A stretch of DNA of 64,000 bases from Serratia symbiotica str. 'Cinara cedri' (GTDB taxonomy: Bacteria > Pseudomonadota > Gammaproteobacteria > Enterobacterales > Enterobacteriaceae): contig CP002295.1 of NCBI GenBank assembly GCA_000238975.1, positions 1,488,001-1,552,000 of the forward strand. The letters run 5' to 3'. Below the pieces are notes generated by a model. It was not told the origin of the DNA. It worked only from the letters and a program-made list of their open reading frames with translations, and did not search any database. Position numbers and translations under genes: made by a program. This document shows, one piece after another, positions 1 through 11,458 of this stretch (the first letter of the stretch is position 1; each line of letters starts with the position of its first letter).

Positions 1-37
1 CGCGCATATATAAATAATTTATTTTTTTAAACTCTTA

Positions 38-985
38 CTACGCCTTATATGCGGGACGCACCCAAGGTTTTTTTGCCTGCACATCAAGCGGTAAAGTTAC
101 TATAGCATGCTTTGCTTCCTTAGAAGAGGAATAGTGACCACTTACTAATATATACCAAGGTTTAGCATTACGCTGAGTGGAATATACTAAATAATGCTTT
201 AACCTCTGTCTCTTTGCGTAAGCATATAGAGTATCTGGGCGAGTAGCACTACTAAGCTGAAGAGTATAGTAGTTCTTAACTATAGTACGCATAACAGTGC
301 CATTCGTAGTGCCTACCTTTTTAGAAAATGATCCAGTAGTTGATAATTTATGGTGCATAATAGCCGGTTGATTAGTGGGTTTTACCTGAGGGGCACCGCC
401 TTGAAGCGGGCGCATAGTTTCTTTTGTGGTCGCACTATTTATTGTTGTTGTTGACGCCTTTGTTGACATTACTTGCGTGGCCGTTTTTCCTGGACGCACC
501 GCATTAAATTGACTTGGTTTAGAATGGAGAGTATCCGTTATATGACCTGGCAGCTGAGTATTCTGATGAGAAATGCCTGATGGGGACAACCGCTGATCTT
601 GCGATACTGGGGAAGAAACAGACGGAATAGTAATACTCTGTGGCTGAGAGATTATCTTCACGCCATTATTACCACAAGCGTCCATGCTACCGTCTACCAT
701 ATTGTTAGTACCTTGTACCGAAGTACTAGAAGAACTACTAGATAAATTCATATCTTTTGACGCTACATTTTTTAAACTTTGCTGCGCTATGTCATATTTA
801 GGTGGTGTTTTCAGCGCTAAACCCATGCCAATCACTAACAATAACAATAACAAAATACCAATAGATATTATCAAACATTGACGCGACACAGAAAAACGAG
901 ACCCTATAACTCGTTGGTGCATGTGCATGGGACGACGATCACTGCTATCAGGTCTAAGATCATCTTCCGGTTTAATCCGATCCAT
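38..985 (-). CDS. damX: DamX, SPOR-domain cell-division protein
   Basis: 315 aa, shorter than E. coli DamX (about 428 aa). It has a cytoplasmic N-terminus, one membrane segment at about residues 37-58 (rich in I/L/V/G), a long low-complexity Ser/Thr/Gln linker, and a C-terminal SPOR domain from about residue 238 (YYTLQLSS at its start, KPWYILVSG and LPLDVQAKKPW later). In the family the SPOR domain binds denuded septal peptidoglycan and brings the protein to the divisome. Start ATG at 985, the only good one before the membrane segment. It is the last member here of the aroK-aroB-damX series, but aroB between them is dead. The linker is where the length is lost; both functional ends are intact. 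Identification is very firm from the SPOR domain and context. Confidence 0.95.
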   Translation of the reverse strand: MDRIKPEDDLRPDSSDRRPMHMHQRVIGSRFSVSRQCLIISIGILLLLLLVIGMGLALKTPPKYDIAQQSLKNVASKDMNLSSSSSSTSVQGTNNMVDGSMDACGNNGVKIISQPQSITIPSVSSPVSQDQRLSPSGISHQNTQLPGHITDTLHSKPSQFNAVRPGKTATQVMSTKASTTTINSATTKETMRPLQGGAPQVKPTNQPAIMHHKLSTTGSFSKKVGTTNGTVMRTIVKNYYTLQLSSATRPDTLYAYAKRQRLKHYLVYSTQRNAKPWYILVSGHYSSSKEAKHAIVTLPLDVQAKKPWVRPAYKA

Positions 986-1564
986 CTGAAACCCTCTTAA
1001 CTAGAAGCAAAAACCAGCTATTTCGATATTAGTCTATTAAACTAATAATAAAAAATAACACCAAATACACTTTGCGTTATGGTAAGATACTCTATGTTAG
1101 TAATATATTCTATGTGCTCTTTAAGCTACCTATATATTTATTGTTCTCACTTGACCTTATACCTCACTAGTATAAACGACCAATAATTAATTAATATCAT
1201 TACCTATAGTACATCTCGACTTATGACACAACAAACATAATATTAAAATTTATATTCACTTTCCTTATATTAACTTTCATTAATAATTCATAAATCAATA
1301 CATTATTATTCATGCCAAGCACGCAAATTCAACAAAATACTTTCATTTATACATAGAATACAAAATAATTTACTTAAAATACTAAAAGACACTTATTACA
1401 ATACAGAATAGACGGATCTACAATAATTTTAATTAATTTAGCCTATTTTTTTGATGAAAAATGAAAACGATAATTAATGTCTATACGCATTACTACTTGC
1501 GCAAAGCTAATAACTTATAACTATACTACATAATAACTTATAACTATACTGCAATAGTATCACT
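986..1564. other. gene-free interval between damX and the aroB remnant
   Basis: AT-rich non-coding DNA with no open frame of interest and no recognisable remnant. It presumably carries the damX leader on the minus strand. I could not identify a convincing promoter. Confidence 0.6.
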
Positions 1565-1573
1565 AGTATCACT
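1508..1573. repeat. two adjacent short tandem duplications
   Basis: A 23-bp unit beginning TAATAACTTATAACT occurs twice in tandem (1508-1530 and 1531-1553, one mismatch). It is followed directly by a 9-bp unit AGTATCACT repeated twice (1556-1564, 1565-1573). They lie at and just beyond the 3' end of the aroB remnant. The pattern is that of replication slippage; no gene is affected. Confidence 0.85.
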
Positions 1574-2700
1574 GATAACCGTTGGCAATATTAAGCACAA
1601 CCCCAGTACCTTTTATTATATGCTATATAAACCTATATAGATAAAATAACATTTTAACGTCGTTAATCAAGCACTACAAGTCAATATACAGCAACAACGC
1701 TTACATATACTCTATTTTACTTATTAAGTAATAACTAGCCGCTCTAATAAAGTTCCCATAACCATTAACCATCACTATAGTAACCGCAATAACTAATTTT
1801 ATATAATGATATATATAATCTATTTTACCTCTTATAACCATAAGCAAGCATGCCTTAATTCAGCACAACCCATAAATAATTTTTTGAGTTTATTAATAGT
1901 TACTCCACCTTCCCTCACATTCTTTATCTATCAGCTAGTGCGGTACAAAAAAAGTAGATCAAAACCTACATTAACTTCAAAACCACCCATTAAACAATAT
2001 AAAAATATAAATATTATTTAAACTTAAACAAAATTTTTTATCAAAATAGTCATACACGTAATTCTTCTAGCTGGTCTAGAAGAAGATTAATACAATAGCA
2101 AAATTTGAAAATAGTTAAAATCAGCTACTCCTAGTAGGTTGATAAAATAAGTAAATTGATAAGATGATATTTTGCTAAAATAATGTTTATTAATTATTTA
2201 TTACCAACAGCAAAGTCTACCTACAATTAGGACTATATAGTCATAGTCAGCAAATATATAGTCGCACCAAACAATATATAACCCAACCTAACATAATAGT
2301 AAATATTTCAATAAAATATACAGAACGATGATCACAAACTACAATAAAACTATCAGTTCACAGACCATATACTTAAATATATTAGCATCATATCAGGACT
2401 ATGAGATGACGCAACAGCAATAATAATTCTTATGCAGCACTAAGAATACTTATTCAAGTACCGCTATTGATTTATGCTGCTTCGCATCAAGTAAAGTGCC
2501 TTATACCTATATCGCACTACTTGCTATAATGCCTTACTAACCTACTCTATCTAAGTAGATATATGCTAATGTTTGCAGTATTACTTGTTCGTCAATTCAT
2601 TAAAGTTAAAAAGCTAAATCATGCAGCAACCTAATTACCGCAGCAATTGAGTAGTTCTCACACCCTAAAGATTATATGAATGCTATCTATATCATACATA
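1565..2700 (-). pseudogene. aroB: 3-dehydroquinate synthase remnant (aroB)
   Basis: No open frame survives, but conceptual translation of the minus strand still gives stretches collinear with AroB. From high to low coordinates: EQVIL then TLAYIYLDRVG (about 2591-2540; E. coli has EQVML and TLAPLYLDKVRG), LLDAKQHKSIAVL (about 2494-2456; E. coli ILPDGEQYKSLAVL), VFLVLHKN after a stop, NGYGNF (about 1760; E. coli MGYGNW), and a C-terminal VVLNIANGYQ (about 1603-1573; E. coli LVLNAIADCQ). Stops and frame changes separate them. The place is exactly right, between aroK and damX. AroB makes 3-dehydroquinate, the second step of the shikimate pathway, so that step is lost here. Boundaries are approximate; the E. 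coli comparison is from memory. Confidence 0.85.
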
Positions 2701-2780
2701 TATCCTAGTGTAGTTAATCCCTGCTGTCACAACAAAATTATCCTTTACACCTACTTCTAAAACAAATACAAAAACAACTA

Positions 2781-3302
2781 TTAATTGTTCACTAACATAT
2801 TAATGATCTGATTAGCTACTACTTTAGCACTTTGATCGGTAGTGCGAATAGTAACATCAGCAATTTCTTCATATAAAGGATTGCGTTCTTTTGCAAGAGC
2901 CTCTAACACTTCAAACGGAGGGGAATTAACCTGCAATAATGGACGTTTTTTATCGCGTTGAGTACGAGCTAACTGTTTCTCAATAGTGGTCTCTAAATAA
3001 ATTACAACGCCGCGCGCAGATAAACGATTACGCGTTTCACGAGACTTCACTGACCCTCCACCAGTAGCCAGTACGATGCCTTGATTTTCCGTTAGTTCAT
3101 TAATAACCCTTGCTTCACGGTCACGAAAACCTGACTCGCCTTCTACATCAAACACCCAACCTACATCAGCGCCAGTACGTTGCTCAATTTCTTGATCCGA
3201 GTCAAAGAACTCCATATTAAGTTGCTGAGCTAACTGACGACCAATAGTACTTTTCCCGGCGCCCATAGGTCCAACCAGAAAGATATTGCGTTTCTCTGCC
3301 AT
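2781..3302 (-). CDS. aroK: shikimate kinase I
   Basis: 173 aa, the same length as E. coli AroK and nearly identical in many blocks. It phosphorylates shikimate to shikimate 3-phosphate with ATP, in the cytosol. Visible are the Walker A loop GPMGAGKST (residues 11-19), the shikimate-binding DSD at 34-36, Arg60 in FRDRE, the GGGS loop at 81-84, and the lid Arg120 in KRPLL. The start at 3302 gives the canonical [13 protein letters not shown]-terminus. It once headed an aroK-aroB-damX series; aroB is now a remnant, so the enzyme works in a pathway that must be completed elsewhere. A small AACACT/AGTGTT hairpin (3421-3436) lies upstream of it. Confidence 0.98.
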   Translation of the reverse strand: MAEKRNIFLVGPMGAGKSTIGRQLAQQLNMEFFDSDQEIEQRTGADVGWVFDVEGESGFRDREARVINELTENQGIVLATGGGSVKSRETRNRLSARGVVIYLETTIEKQLARTQRDKKRPLLQVNSPPFEVLEALAKERNPLYEEIADVTIRTTDQSAKVVANQIINMLVNN

Positions 3303-3929
3303 GTTTTTCGGTATTACTAAGACAATGCGTTAATATTAACCTGTCTCGCCAATTAACTTAGAGACGGGACCTAAACTAAAACCTCATAAGCTATAGTGGG
3401 AGATAAGATAAAATTATCTCAACACTTTTGAGTGTTTAGCAAAAATAAATAACCTCCTACAATACAGAAGGGAAAACTCATATCACTATACACATCTTTT
3501 GCCTATTTTTTTAAGCAAACTTGCTTAGCTTATGCATCGAAATATTCCTCCATCTTCTTACTAACTTTATGAAAGTCTCACTATTACCCTACTAACTCTG
3601 CAAATAAATATTACAATAAAAACATTTTACTATTAAATATGAGTTATCACTAGGTCACACTAAATAATACTAGATCACTACAGACTATACTTTTACTACT
3701 GTACCACTATTACCAACTGAGTCTTGAGGATATAAAGATCATAAAATATTTCACAAATTGTATATATTGAATTAAAAAATTTACAATCATCAGTAAAAAA
3801 TTCAACTCTCTATGCTAGGATCTACCATTCGATACCTATGATCCAGAAGTTTTTCTATTTTAGAAGAAATGATAATAGCTTTTTACTCATTTCTTTAAAA
3901 ACTATAACAAACATAATTAGGTCTATACA
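3303..3929. other. divergent intergenic region aroK / tsgA
   Basis: 627 bp of AT-rich DNA between divergently read aroK and tsgA. It must hold the promoters of both, but I see no pair of consensus hexamers I would defend. A 6-bp stem with a TTTG loop at 3421-3436 is the only clear structure. In E. coli hofQ lies upstream of aroK; no trace of it is recognisable. Confidence 0.5.
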
Positions 3930-5117
3930 ATGCATGACAATAATCAAACACGACTCGTTTGGATTAGCTTTCTTTCATACGCCCTTACAGGTGCTTTAGT
4001 AATTGTCACTGGTATGGTTATGGGAGATATCGCAAAATACTTTAACCTACCAATTTCCCATATGAGTAACACCTTTACTTTCCTCAATACCGGTATTTTG
4101 ATAGCGATATTCCTTAATGCTTGGCTAATGGAGATTGTCCCACTAAAAAATCAATTTTTCTTTGGTTTTATCCTTATGATGCTTGCAATAATTGGATTAA
4201 TAGTCAATAAATGGCTAGCTGTATTCTCTTTATGTATGTTTATACTTGGTATAGTCAGCGGTATTACTATGTCAATAGGTACTTTTTTGATTACCCATAT
4301 ATATACTGGCCGTCAACGTGGTTCTCGTTTGCTATTAACCGATTCTTTCTTCAGTATGTCTGGCATGCTTTTTCCAATTATTGCTGCTGCTTTGTTAGAG
4401 CATCACATTAATTGGTATTGGATTTATGCTTGTATAGGACTGCTATACCTTGGCATTTTTTTACTAACATTATCTACTAAATTTCCAGTTCTTGTTAAAA
4501 ACAAAATCAAAGTACAAGAACCTATTGCTAAAGAAAAATGGGGTATTGGAGTATTTTTCTTATCAATTGCCGCATTATGCTATATCCTTGGTCAACTAGG
4601 CTTTATTCAATGGGTACCGGAATATGCAATTAAATCATTTAACATGAGTATTAACCAAGCAGGAAAACTAGTAAGTAATTTCTGGATGTCTTATATGATT
4701 GGCATGTGGGTATTTAGCTATATACTACGCTTTTTCGATTTACAGCGTATCGTCACTATACTTTCTTTACTATCAACTATAGCGATCTATCTATTTATCA
4801 ATACTAAGAACTTATATTATTTAAGTTATTACATATTAGCTTTAGGCTTTGTTTCTAGCGCAATCTACACCACATTAATCACACTAGGTTCACTGCAGAC
4901 TAAATATTCCTCACCAAAAATAGTTAACTTTATTCTAACTTGCGGCACTATTGGTACCATGTTAACATTTATAGTAACTGGTCCTATTGTAGAAAAAGGT
5001 GGTGTACACGCAGCACTAACTACAGCAGCTGGTCTATACGCAATGGTGACCGTAATATGCATATTGCTTGGTTTTGTAACAAAGCATCGCCATTATAATA
5101 ACCATATTACATATTAA
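3930..5117 (+). CDS. tsgA: MFS transporter TsgA
   Basis: 395 aa, about the length of E. coli TsgA (393). It is a polytopic inner-membrane protein of the major facilitator superfamily with about 12 hydrophobic segments. N-terminal blocks match the family as I recall it ([20 protein letters not shown], then [12 protein letters not shown], and [16 protein letters not shown]). The central loop near residues 186-205 is charged ([16 protein letters not shown]), as expected between the two six-helix halves. The substrate is not established; the name comes from a tellurite/selenite-related phenotype in other enterics. It stands alone, divergent from aroK, with gene-free DNA downstream. It is strikingly well conserved for a transporter in so eroded a region, so it is probably needed. 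Confidence 0.93.
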   Translation: MHDNNQTRLVWISFLSYALTGALVIVTGMVMGDIAKYFNLPISHMSNTFTFLNTGILIAIFLNAWLMEIVPLKNQFFFGFILMMLAIIGLIVNKWLAVFSLCMFILGIVSGITMSIGTFLITHIYTGRQRGSRLLLTDSFFSMSGMLFPIIAAALLEHHINWYWIYACIGLLYLGIFLLTLSTKFPVLVKNKIKVQEPIAKEKWGIGVFFLSIAALCYILGQLGFIQWVPEYAIKSFNMSINQAGKLVSNFWMSYMIGMWVFSYILRFFDLQRIVTILSLLSTIAIYLFINTKNLYYLSYYILALGFVSSAIYTTLITLGSLQTKYSSPKIVNFILTCGTIGTMLTFIVTGPIVEKGGVHAALTTAAGLYAMVTVICILLGFVTKHRHYNNHITY

Positions 5118-6844
5118 CCTAACTATTAGATATAATTAGGTATATAAAAATTATTATATAGCACACAGCGCATTGGTCATTAAAAATTTATTTAGCTTAT
5201 AGCCAATGCGCAAGCTATAAGATATTATTTTTTAAACATTATTTACTAATTTTCAACAACCACTTCAAACTCTATAAATTATAGCATGATAACTATCATA
5301 TTAATTACTTTCATACCTAGCCATCACTATGAATTAATACATACTGATAATTTATAAAAACAAATCCATTGATTATTGTTGGTTTACGCACTTCTTTATC
5401 GATAATAATAGTATTTTCTATGCCAATGCAATTAGGTTTTAATATTTAAGCACATTAATAATTCGGTGAACAGATTCTTATTAATAGCTAATAATATCTC
5501 TTAGTACCCTCATAATTAATAGTAATTCTCATGCCATTTAGTATCTATCAAATCAAGGCATTAGGATATCTTACGAAGCTTAACTAAGCGTGCGTAATAC
5601 AGAGCCGTTACGTCCAAGAAAACATTAGTATCAACTTTATTATATTTAATTTGCAAACATTTTAACCTATGGGTAAATAAAAATGTATAGCCGTATAGGC
5701 TATAGAGTTTAATCTCAATAAACTTACTAAATTATTTATAAAATATTACAGTAACTTTACAAACAACTTTTGCAAAACCTAAATACTGTACTCTTAATAT
5801 CATTCAAAAAAACATCAACACAACCATAAAGCTGAATAGATTTATATAAACGTATAACTTTTTCACTCTGTTGATTTTGAATTAATACTGCAACAAAGCC
5901 TATAACAACATATTACAGTATGTAACATAACATACTAGCTTTTTACCTTAGTAAATTTATATAATCTTCAGAGAAGATTTATAAATAAAACAATGAATAT
6001 AAATTATTTAAGATTAAAATTTTTTGTAATAGTTTGAAAAGTATTAGTTATTAACTTATAATATTATATTATAAACGTAAATATTCTAAATGCAGACTAC
6101 TACAATCAATAATTTTATATATATAAATAATAAAAATATATTATATGTAATTACCAAAAATAAATCTTTCTGGTAACGCAATGAAATTATTAACAATGAT
6201 AATTTATATCATAGTTCTTTCACCTACATAAACTATGCATATTTATCCCATTACCTAATGACAGTATAATAACATTACAGATCACTTATCTTTTTCTGGT
6301 CCAGACCACTCATCACTAAAATAACAAGTATTAATATTGGTATTAAGAATTTATCTTGGTCAGTGCCATAACACTACTACTAGACACATCACATTTTTAA
6401 ATATTTTAAGAAGGTAAATCCAAACTTATAGTATTAACTATGCGCACCGATTTAATATTTTATCTTATAATTATTGATTTAAAAATTAATAGTTATAATT
6501 TATTTACTCAATAATTATTAACAATATATAATTCAAGATATATAACTTAACATTATCATACTAACGCAATAGTATGGTATACTCCACAGTTACCTTGCAC
6601 TATTCATCTAAGCAAATTAGAAATATTTTAAAAATTATTATTTTTTTCTTACTAACGTTATCAACTAAACTACAAACTAATCTATTATATAATAATGTAC
6701 TAAAAACTACTTATGTATACATCTGTAGTCTTATTTTAATTATATAATAACCTTTACGATAGTTTTTGTTTCAAGTTATTATATAATAATTCATTAATAC
6801 TGCTTAAGAATATTTAAAGCAACCCTCCAAACACAGGAAAATAG
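5118..6844. other. gene-free interval tsgA-fkpA
   Basis: 1.7 kb of AT-rich DNA with no intact gene and no remnant I can name. It contains the inverted repeat listed at 5168-5217 and presumably the fkpA promoter near its right end, which I could not pin down. Confidence 0.55.
5168..5217. other. inverted repeats 3' of tsgA
   Basis: GCGCATTGG (5168-5176) and CCAATGCGC (5203-5211) are perfect 9-bp complements 26 nt apart. TAGCTT (5193-5198) and AAGCTA (5212-5217) form a second stem that encloses the right arm of the first, so the two stems exclude each other. It lies 50 bp past the tsgA stop and is the most GC-rich patch nearby. It may be a transcription end or mRNA-stabilising hairpin; there is no T-run, so it is not a classical terminator. 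Confidence 0.5.
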
Positions 6845-7630
6845 ATGAAATCTTTGTTTAAGATTACGCTTCTAGCAACTATGATAATTTTAACTATACA
6901 AAAGACTCACGCCACTGCTGATAATCAAAAAACACAAAAAAATATTACATTTAAAAATGATAATGATCAAGCAGCTTACGCACTAGGTGCTTCTTTTGGA
7001 CGCTATATCAATCATTCCCTAAAAGATCAAGAAAAACTGGGTATTAAACTAGATAAAAATCAATTTATTTCTGGTATTCAAGATGTTTTTGATAATAAAA
7101 ATCAGCTCAGCGATACGGATATCGAGCGAACCCTACAGAATTTTGCGGCACGCGTTAAATCTGCTGATCAAGTGAATATAGAGCGAGAAGCAAAGCAAAA
7201 CGAAACCAAAGGTATTAAATACCGTGACTTTTTTGCTAAAATACAGGGAGTGGAAAAAACTCAATCTGGTCTTTTATATAAAATAGAAAGACCGGGCACT
7301 GGTGTTATACCAAAAGATAACGATACTATTCTCGTTCATTATAATGGTACTTTAATTGATGGTACAGAGTTTGATAATTCTTACACCAATGGCAAGCCAT
7401 TATCATTTCGTTTAAATAATGTGATTCCAGGCTGGACTGAAGGACTAAAATACATCAAAAAAGGTGGCAAAATTAAACTAGTTATCCCTCCAATCTTAGC
7501 CTATGGCAAGATTAACGTTCCTGGTATCCCAGCTAATTCTACGCTAGTATTTGATGTTGAATTATTAGATGTACAAGAAGCACCGCAAGCAGATACTAAG
7601 GCAATTAAAGAAGATGCCAATAAAAAATAA
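6845..7630 (+). CDS. fkpA: periplasmic FKBP-type peptidyl-prolyl isomerase FkpA
   Basis: 261 aa (E. coli 270). Residues 1-24 are a Sec signal peptide (MKSLFK, a hydrophobic core, cleavage after THA or ATA). Residues about 30-135 are the helical dimerisation domain (NDQAAYALGASFGRYI). Residues about 145-247 are the FKBP domain, with VHYNGTLIDGTEFDNSY, the VIPGWTEGL active-site loop and KIKLVIPPILAYG. It catalyses proline isomerisation and acts as a chaperone for outer-membrane and periplasmic proteins. The C-terminal tail is Lys/Asp/Ala-rich as in E. coli. ATG at 6845 is preceded by CAGGAAAAT. In E. coli the order is fkpA-yheO-tusDCB; here yheO is a remnant and the spacing is enlarged. Confidence 0.97.
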   Translation: MKSLFKITLLATMIILTIQKTHATADNQKTQKNITFKNDNDQAAYALGASFGRYINHSLKDQEKLGIKLDKNQFISGIQDVFDNKNQLSDTDIERTLQNFAARVKSADQVNIEREAKQNETKGIKYRDFFAKIQGVEKTQSGLLYKIERPGTGVIPKDNDTILVHYNGTLIDGTEFDNSYTNGKPLSFRLNNVIPGWTEGLKYIKKGGKIKLVIPPILAYGKINVPGIPANSTLVFDVELLDVQEAPQADTKAIKEDANKK

Positions 7631-7780
7631 TAATAGCTATGACCCTATAAAGATATTATTAATGCTTACGCCAGACTTTTATATATAGATCACCTTACTT
7701 CCATCTAAGATAGAGTTTGATATTTATATATTTATACTTAATATACATTGACTCTATTATTGTACAGTATTGTTAATCTT

Positions 7781-7818
7781 ATTATCTATACTAATTATCT
7801 ATACTAATTATCTATACA
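7781..7818. repeat. 13-bp tandem repeat, nearly three copies
   Basis: Unit ATTATCTATACTA at 7781-7793 and 7794-7806, with a third partial copy at 7807-7818 that differs at its end. It lies 150 bp past fkpA in non-coding DNA. Confidence 0.85.
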
Positions 7819-9543
7819 CATACTAACCCTAAAACAAGATTACTAAAATTATACCATTATATGCATAACATCTTCTATTTTCTTTAATCATTATATTTTA
7901 TAGCTCATGAATAAATATATTATAATTATCTTATTGTATTCTTTAGATTAAGGAGATAATATAAAAATTTAAATACAAATGATTTATAAATTAGTGATCA
8001 TGATCACAAATAATATCTGTGATATAGTTATACTCTAAATTACATACTAACTTACTTAGTAATTATATCTATTTTAAAAATCAGATGAATAATCTCTAAT
8101 ATGAAGACTACAAGGCCTTAAGATAAGCATAAAGACGCTTACATATTAATCAAATAATTAAAAAACTAATACTGCATTATTCTTTAATCTAAATAGTTGA
8201 TAATTGATTAAAACTATATGAATTACAAATATAGTCTTAAGGAAAGAACTGCGTCCTATATACTTATTAATTATAAATTATAAACTTTAAACAACTATTG
8301 CTTTTACAAACTTCAGTGATTTACCCTAAATATATTAGATATCCAGTAATATACTATAATAGACATATAGCAAAACCATAATCCTTTCAATCTATCTTAC
8401 TCTATAAAACAAGAAGTTAACTTGACACACTACTAATCAACATAAGGCATAAGAACTCAATACCTTACAGGTTAGTACTCATAGCTTCCCAACCTACTTC
8501 CAGTTATGTAATAATGTGCATTTACATGATTGGCTTAATAATTTTAAGTGCGTATATATGATTAGTCATTCATTAACTACGTGCAATCCTTCTCCCTGTA
8601 ATATATAAAGTAATTAAAACTTAGATATTATGGCCTTATTCCTTCTGTAATATTAAAAAATAGATTCTTCTAACCAAAGTTAATATAGTTTACTAGATAG
8701 ATGATTTTTAAGCATAAAAAGCATGAATTTAGACGCCTATCACTAACTATTAGCTGCATTAACGTGCTATATTACATATAAAACTACGGCACCTTTAGTT
8801 AACTACTTTGTTAAACGCTTACTTAGCAATAGACATTGCAAACACTTTTCAATGAAAACTATTACATATATCATTTAAAATATATTTTAGTTGATTTATG
8901 TAACCTAAATCATTAGTTACAATTACACCCAGATATCTACATCTAGTACTAATGATATCAGTTCAATGCAATTAGATATAGATCTAATCTACCCGAAGTC
9001 TCATATTTAAAATATATAGCAATAACAATCACCTAAATAATTTTATAAGAGTTGTTAGCCAATATATTCCAATAATAGAAACACCCGATTATCAAAACTT
9101 AAATTACAAATTTAACAATCTTTAGCTCTGCTACAGAGCTTATTATTTTACTCAACTTAAATAAAATTTGGTAAATACCTCAAAACTTAATAAAAATACC
9201 TCTAAAAAATAAACTAAGACTATTCTCAGTATTCTTTATATTATGTATGTATCTATACTGTTATTACTCTGTAATATTATTACACTAACATTAATACATA
9301 GCTTTTATAATCTTAAAAACATATTACTTAATAACTTATTAATAAATTAATTAATAAATAGTTATCGGGGAAAACGTAAGATCCATACAAAAATCATTCA
9401 AAAAGATAGGATTTTTTAATTATATAATATAAAGTAATTTATTAAAAATAAAAACAAAATATATTTATATTAACATAAAAATATAAACTAAAATCTATAC
9501 CAGAAATATCTTAATTACGTCATTAATATAAACAATCTATTTT

Positions 9544-9583
9544 AATATTATATTATATATAATAATATTATATTATATATAAT
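9544..9583. repeat. 20-bp perfect tandem duplication
   Basis: Unit AATATTATATTATATATAAT at 9544-9563 and 9564-9583, with no mismatch. It is pure A/T and close to self-complementary, so it could fold; no gene is near. Confidence 0.85.
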
Positions 9584-10969
9584 AAAATCCTAAAAAACAC
9601 ACTGCTTATATTTAAGAAAAATAATAACAAACAAATATAGAGCATAAATAAATTAATGATACATAAATTAACAGCACGATATATAATAAATTAACTATAA
9701 ATAAAAACTGCATAGATATTAAAAAATAAAATAAAATACTATTGCAATCTATAACTATTAAACATGGCAAATTATTTTTAATCAAGCAAATTATACTAAT
9801 AACTAACAAACATAAATAATTATAATAACAAGCGCAATTCACATTATTAAGATTTTTGAACGACTAGTTAAAAATCTAACAAGCAGTATCTCTAATAATG
9901 AAAAAAGAATAAACTTTATCGCCGCATAACTAAAAACATTAAATATTGAGATATTTTCCGATCTTAACAACAACCATTAAAATAATAAATATATGTATAC
10001 AATATCGTAATATGTATACAAGATATAATAAAATATATTTTAAAATACAATAAATTAAAACTTTATTTTCATGAAATAACAAAACCAAAAGTAATCTATA
10101 TCAACATATAACTTACAGAGTCAATACAAATTATATTAAACGTATCGTCTTAAATTAGATGACCTAACTACTAAGTAAAATAATACGTACTAATATCACA
10201 AAAAATTTACTAAAATGAAAAAATTAACCTATAAACCATAGAACTATTGAGTGGTTTTGTAACTAACTTGAAACTTAAAGGTACATACTTAACCTACTTA
10301 ATATAACAGTTATATAAATATATTAATACATACTACCAATCAACCCCTGCTAAATCTATTTAACTCGGCTCATAATTTTATTATACATTATCATTAAAGT
10401 TTAGCAATAATAGGAAAAAGTATTCATACTAGTAGGAAGATTATGATACCTCATAAGAGGTGCTCGCAAAAATAAAATCAATTAGGCATAAGATTACTAA
10501 GTAGTCATATACTTAACTAAAGTAATAATATTACAAAACTAATCAACCAGTATAGTAACAGGAATGTATAGTATTTTAAAAAAAATACTATACTGAAAAA
10601 TAATCTTTATCATATGCAACTGAAATCCAACAAATACAGAGGCTTTTTATCAACATAATTATTATCTAGCGCATGAATTATTTTGATTCATACTGTATTA
10701 TAAAATATACATATTTAAGTATAACAGTCTACCTACATGCAGTATGATTCTTAGTCTCTGTAGAGACTATATAATACTTCATCGTAATATATTACCTTCA
10801 TTTACTAATGAACATATATATCTTAAATAAGTTTAAAATTAGCAGATTAATAAATTTAGTTCCGCAGCAACAACCCAGTAACGCTCTGTCCTAATGATAC
10901 AAACCATAAAATAAAAATAAAACCATCTAACAAAAACTAAAATAAAGAAATAATAGAAATAAAACTACT

Positions 10970-11430
10970 TCTTTAAAAAGCAGGATAAAAATCATGCATC
11001 ATACGCTATGTAATCTACAATGAATACGCGAAAACAGCGGCCAAGTAACTAATCATGATCTTAGATTATTTGAAACATTAATTTACTCTTTTAGAAAGTA
11101 TTTAAATTTTCTATATGTATATAAAATACATTTATGAAACTAATTAATATTAGACCCCTAAAAAACATTAGTGATTTCATAAAGATAAATTTTAATCTGC
11201 TATTATCATAGCTTGCATAAAATTTTACGAACATATATACAAAAATACCTTATTTGATTCACTTATTCTCTTTTATTAAGAATTTTAACTATAAAGTCTA
11301 GCACTTACTCCTAAAAAATGAATGCTAATAGTATATTAGCTAATAATGTCAACATAAATAAACGCACTTAATTAGATATTAAAAAATACCTAAAATGAGT
11401 GATCGATTATATTAACCACTATAATTATAT
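10970..11430 (+). pseudogene. yheO: YheO-like transcriptional regulator remnant
   Basis: Translation of the plus strand from 11321 gives NANSILANNVNINKRT, a stop, then LDIKKYLK. This follows the C-terminal helix-turn-helix of E. coli YheO as I recall it (DAINQVADRLNISKHTVYLYIRQFK). About 350 bp upstream, a frame with stops gives KSCIIRYVIYNE...LIMILDYL, which loosely fits the YheO stretch KSLTIAIRNRE...LLCINMNLDV. The position between fkpA and tusD is the E. coli one. The N-terminal half is not recognisable. YheO is a PAS/HTH protein of unclear function; its loss leaves tusDCB without its usual upstream neighbour. Confidence 0.65.
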
Positions 11431-11458
11431 GACTTAAATATACATCCAATTATCTAAT

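Larger units (their letters stand above)
7631..10969. other. gene desert fkpA-yheO remnant
   Basis: About 3.3 kb of AT-rich DNA with no credible gene. It contains a 13-bp unit ATTATCTATACTA repeated almost three times (7781-7818) and a 20-bp unit AATATTATATTATATATAAT repeated twice (9544-9583). The reading frame at 9612-9842 on the minus strand is Ile/Leu/Tyr-rich by composition only. In E. coli fkpA and tusD are separated by little more than yheO, so this stretch is either an ancestral insertion now unreadable or expanded DNA. Confidence 0.6.

Noticed and set aside
684-881. 65-codon frame opposite damX
   Set aside because: Shadow of damX; its residues simply mirror the damX linker and membrane segment.
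1806-2021. 71-codon plus-strand open frame
   Set aside because: It lies antisense across the aroB remnant, has AT-driven composition and no ribosome-binding site or family resemblance.
9612-9842. 76-codon minus-strand frame rich in Ile, Leu, Tyr and Cys that looks like a membrane protein
   Set aside because: Hydrophobicity follows from T-rich codons; no start signal, no family match, in a desert full of simple repeats.
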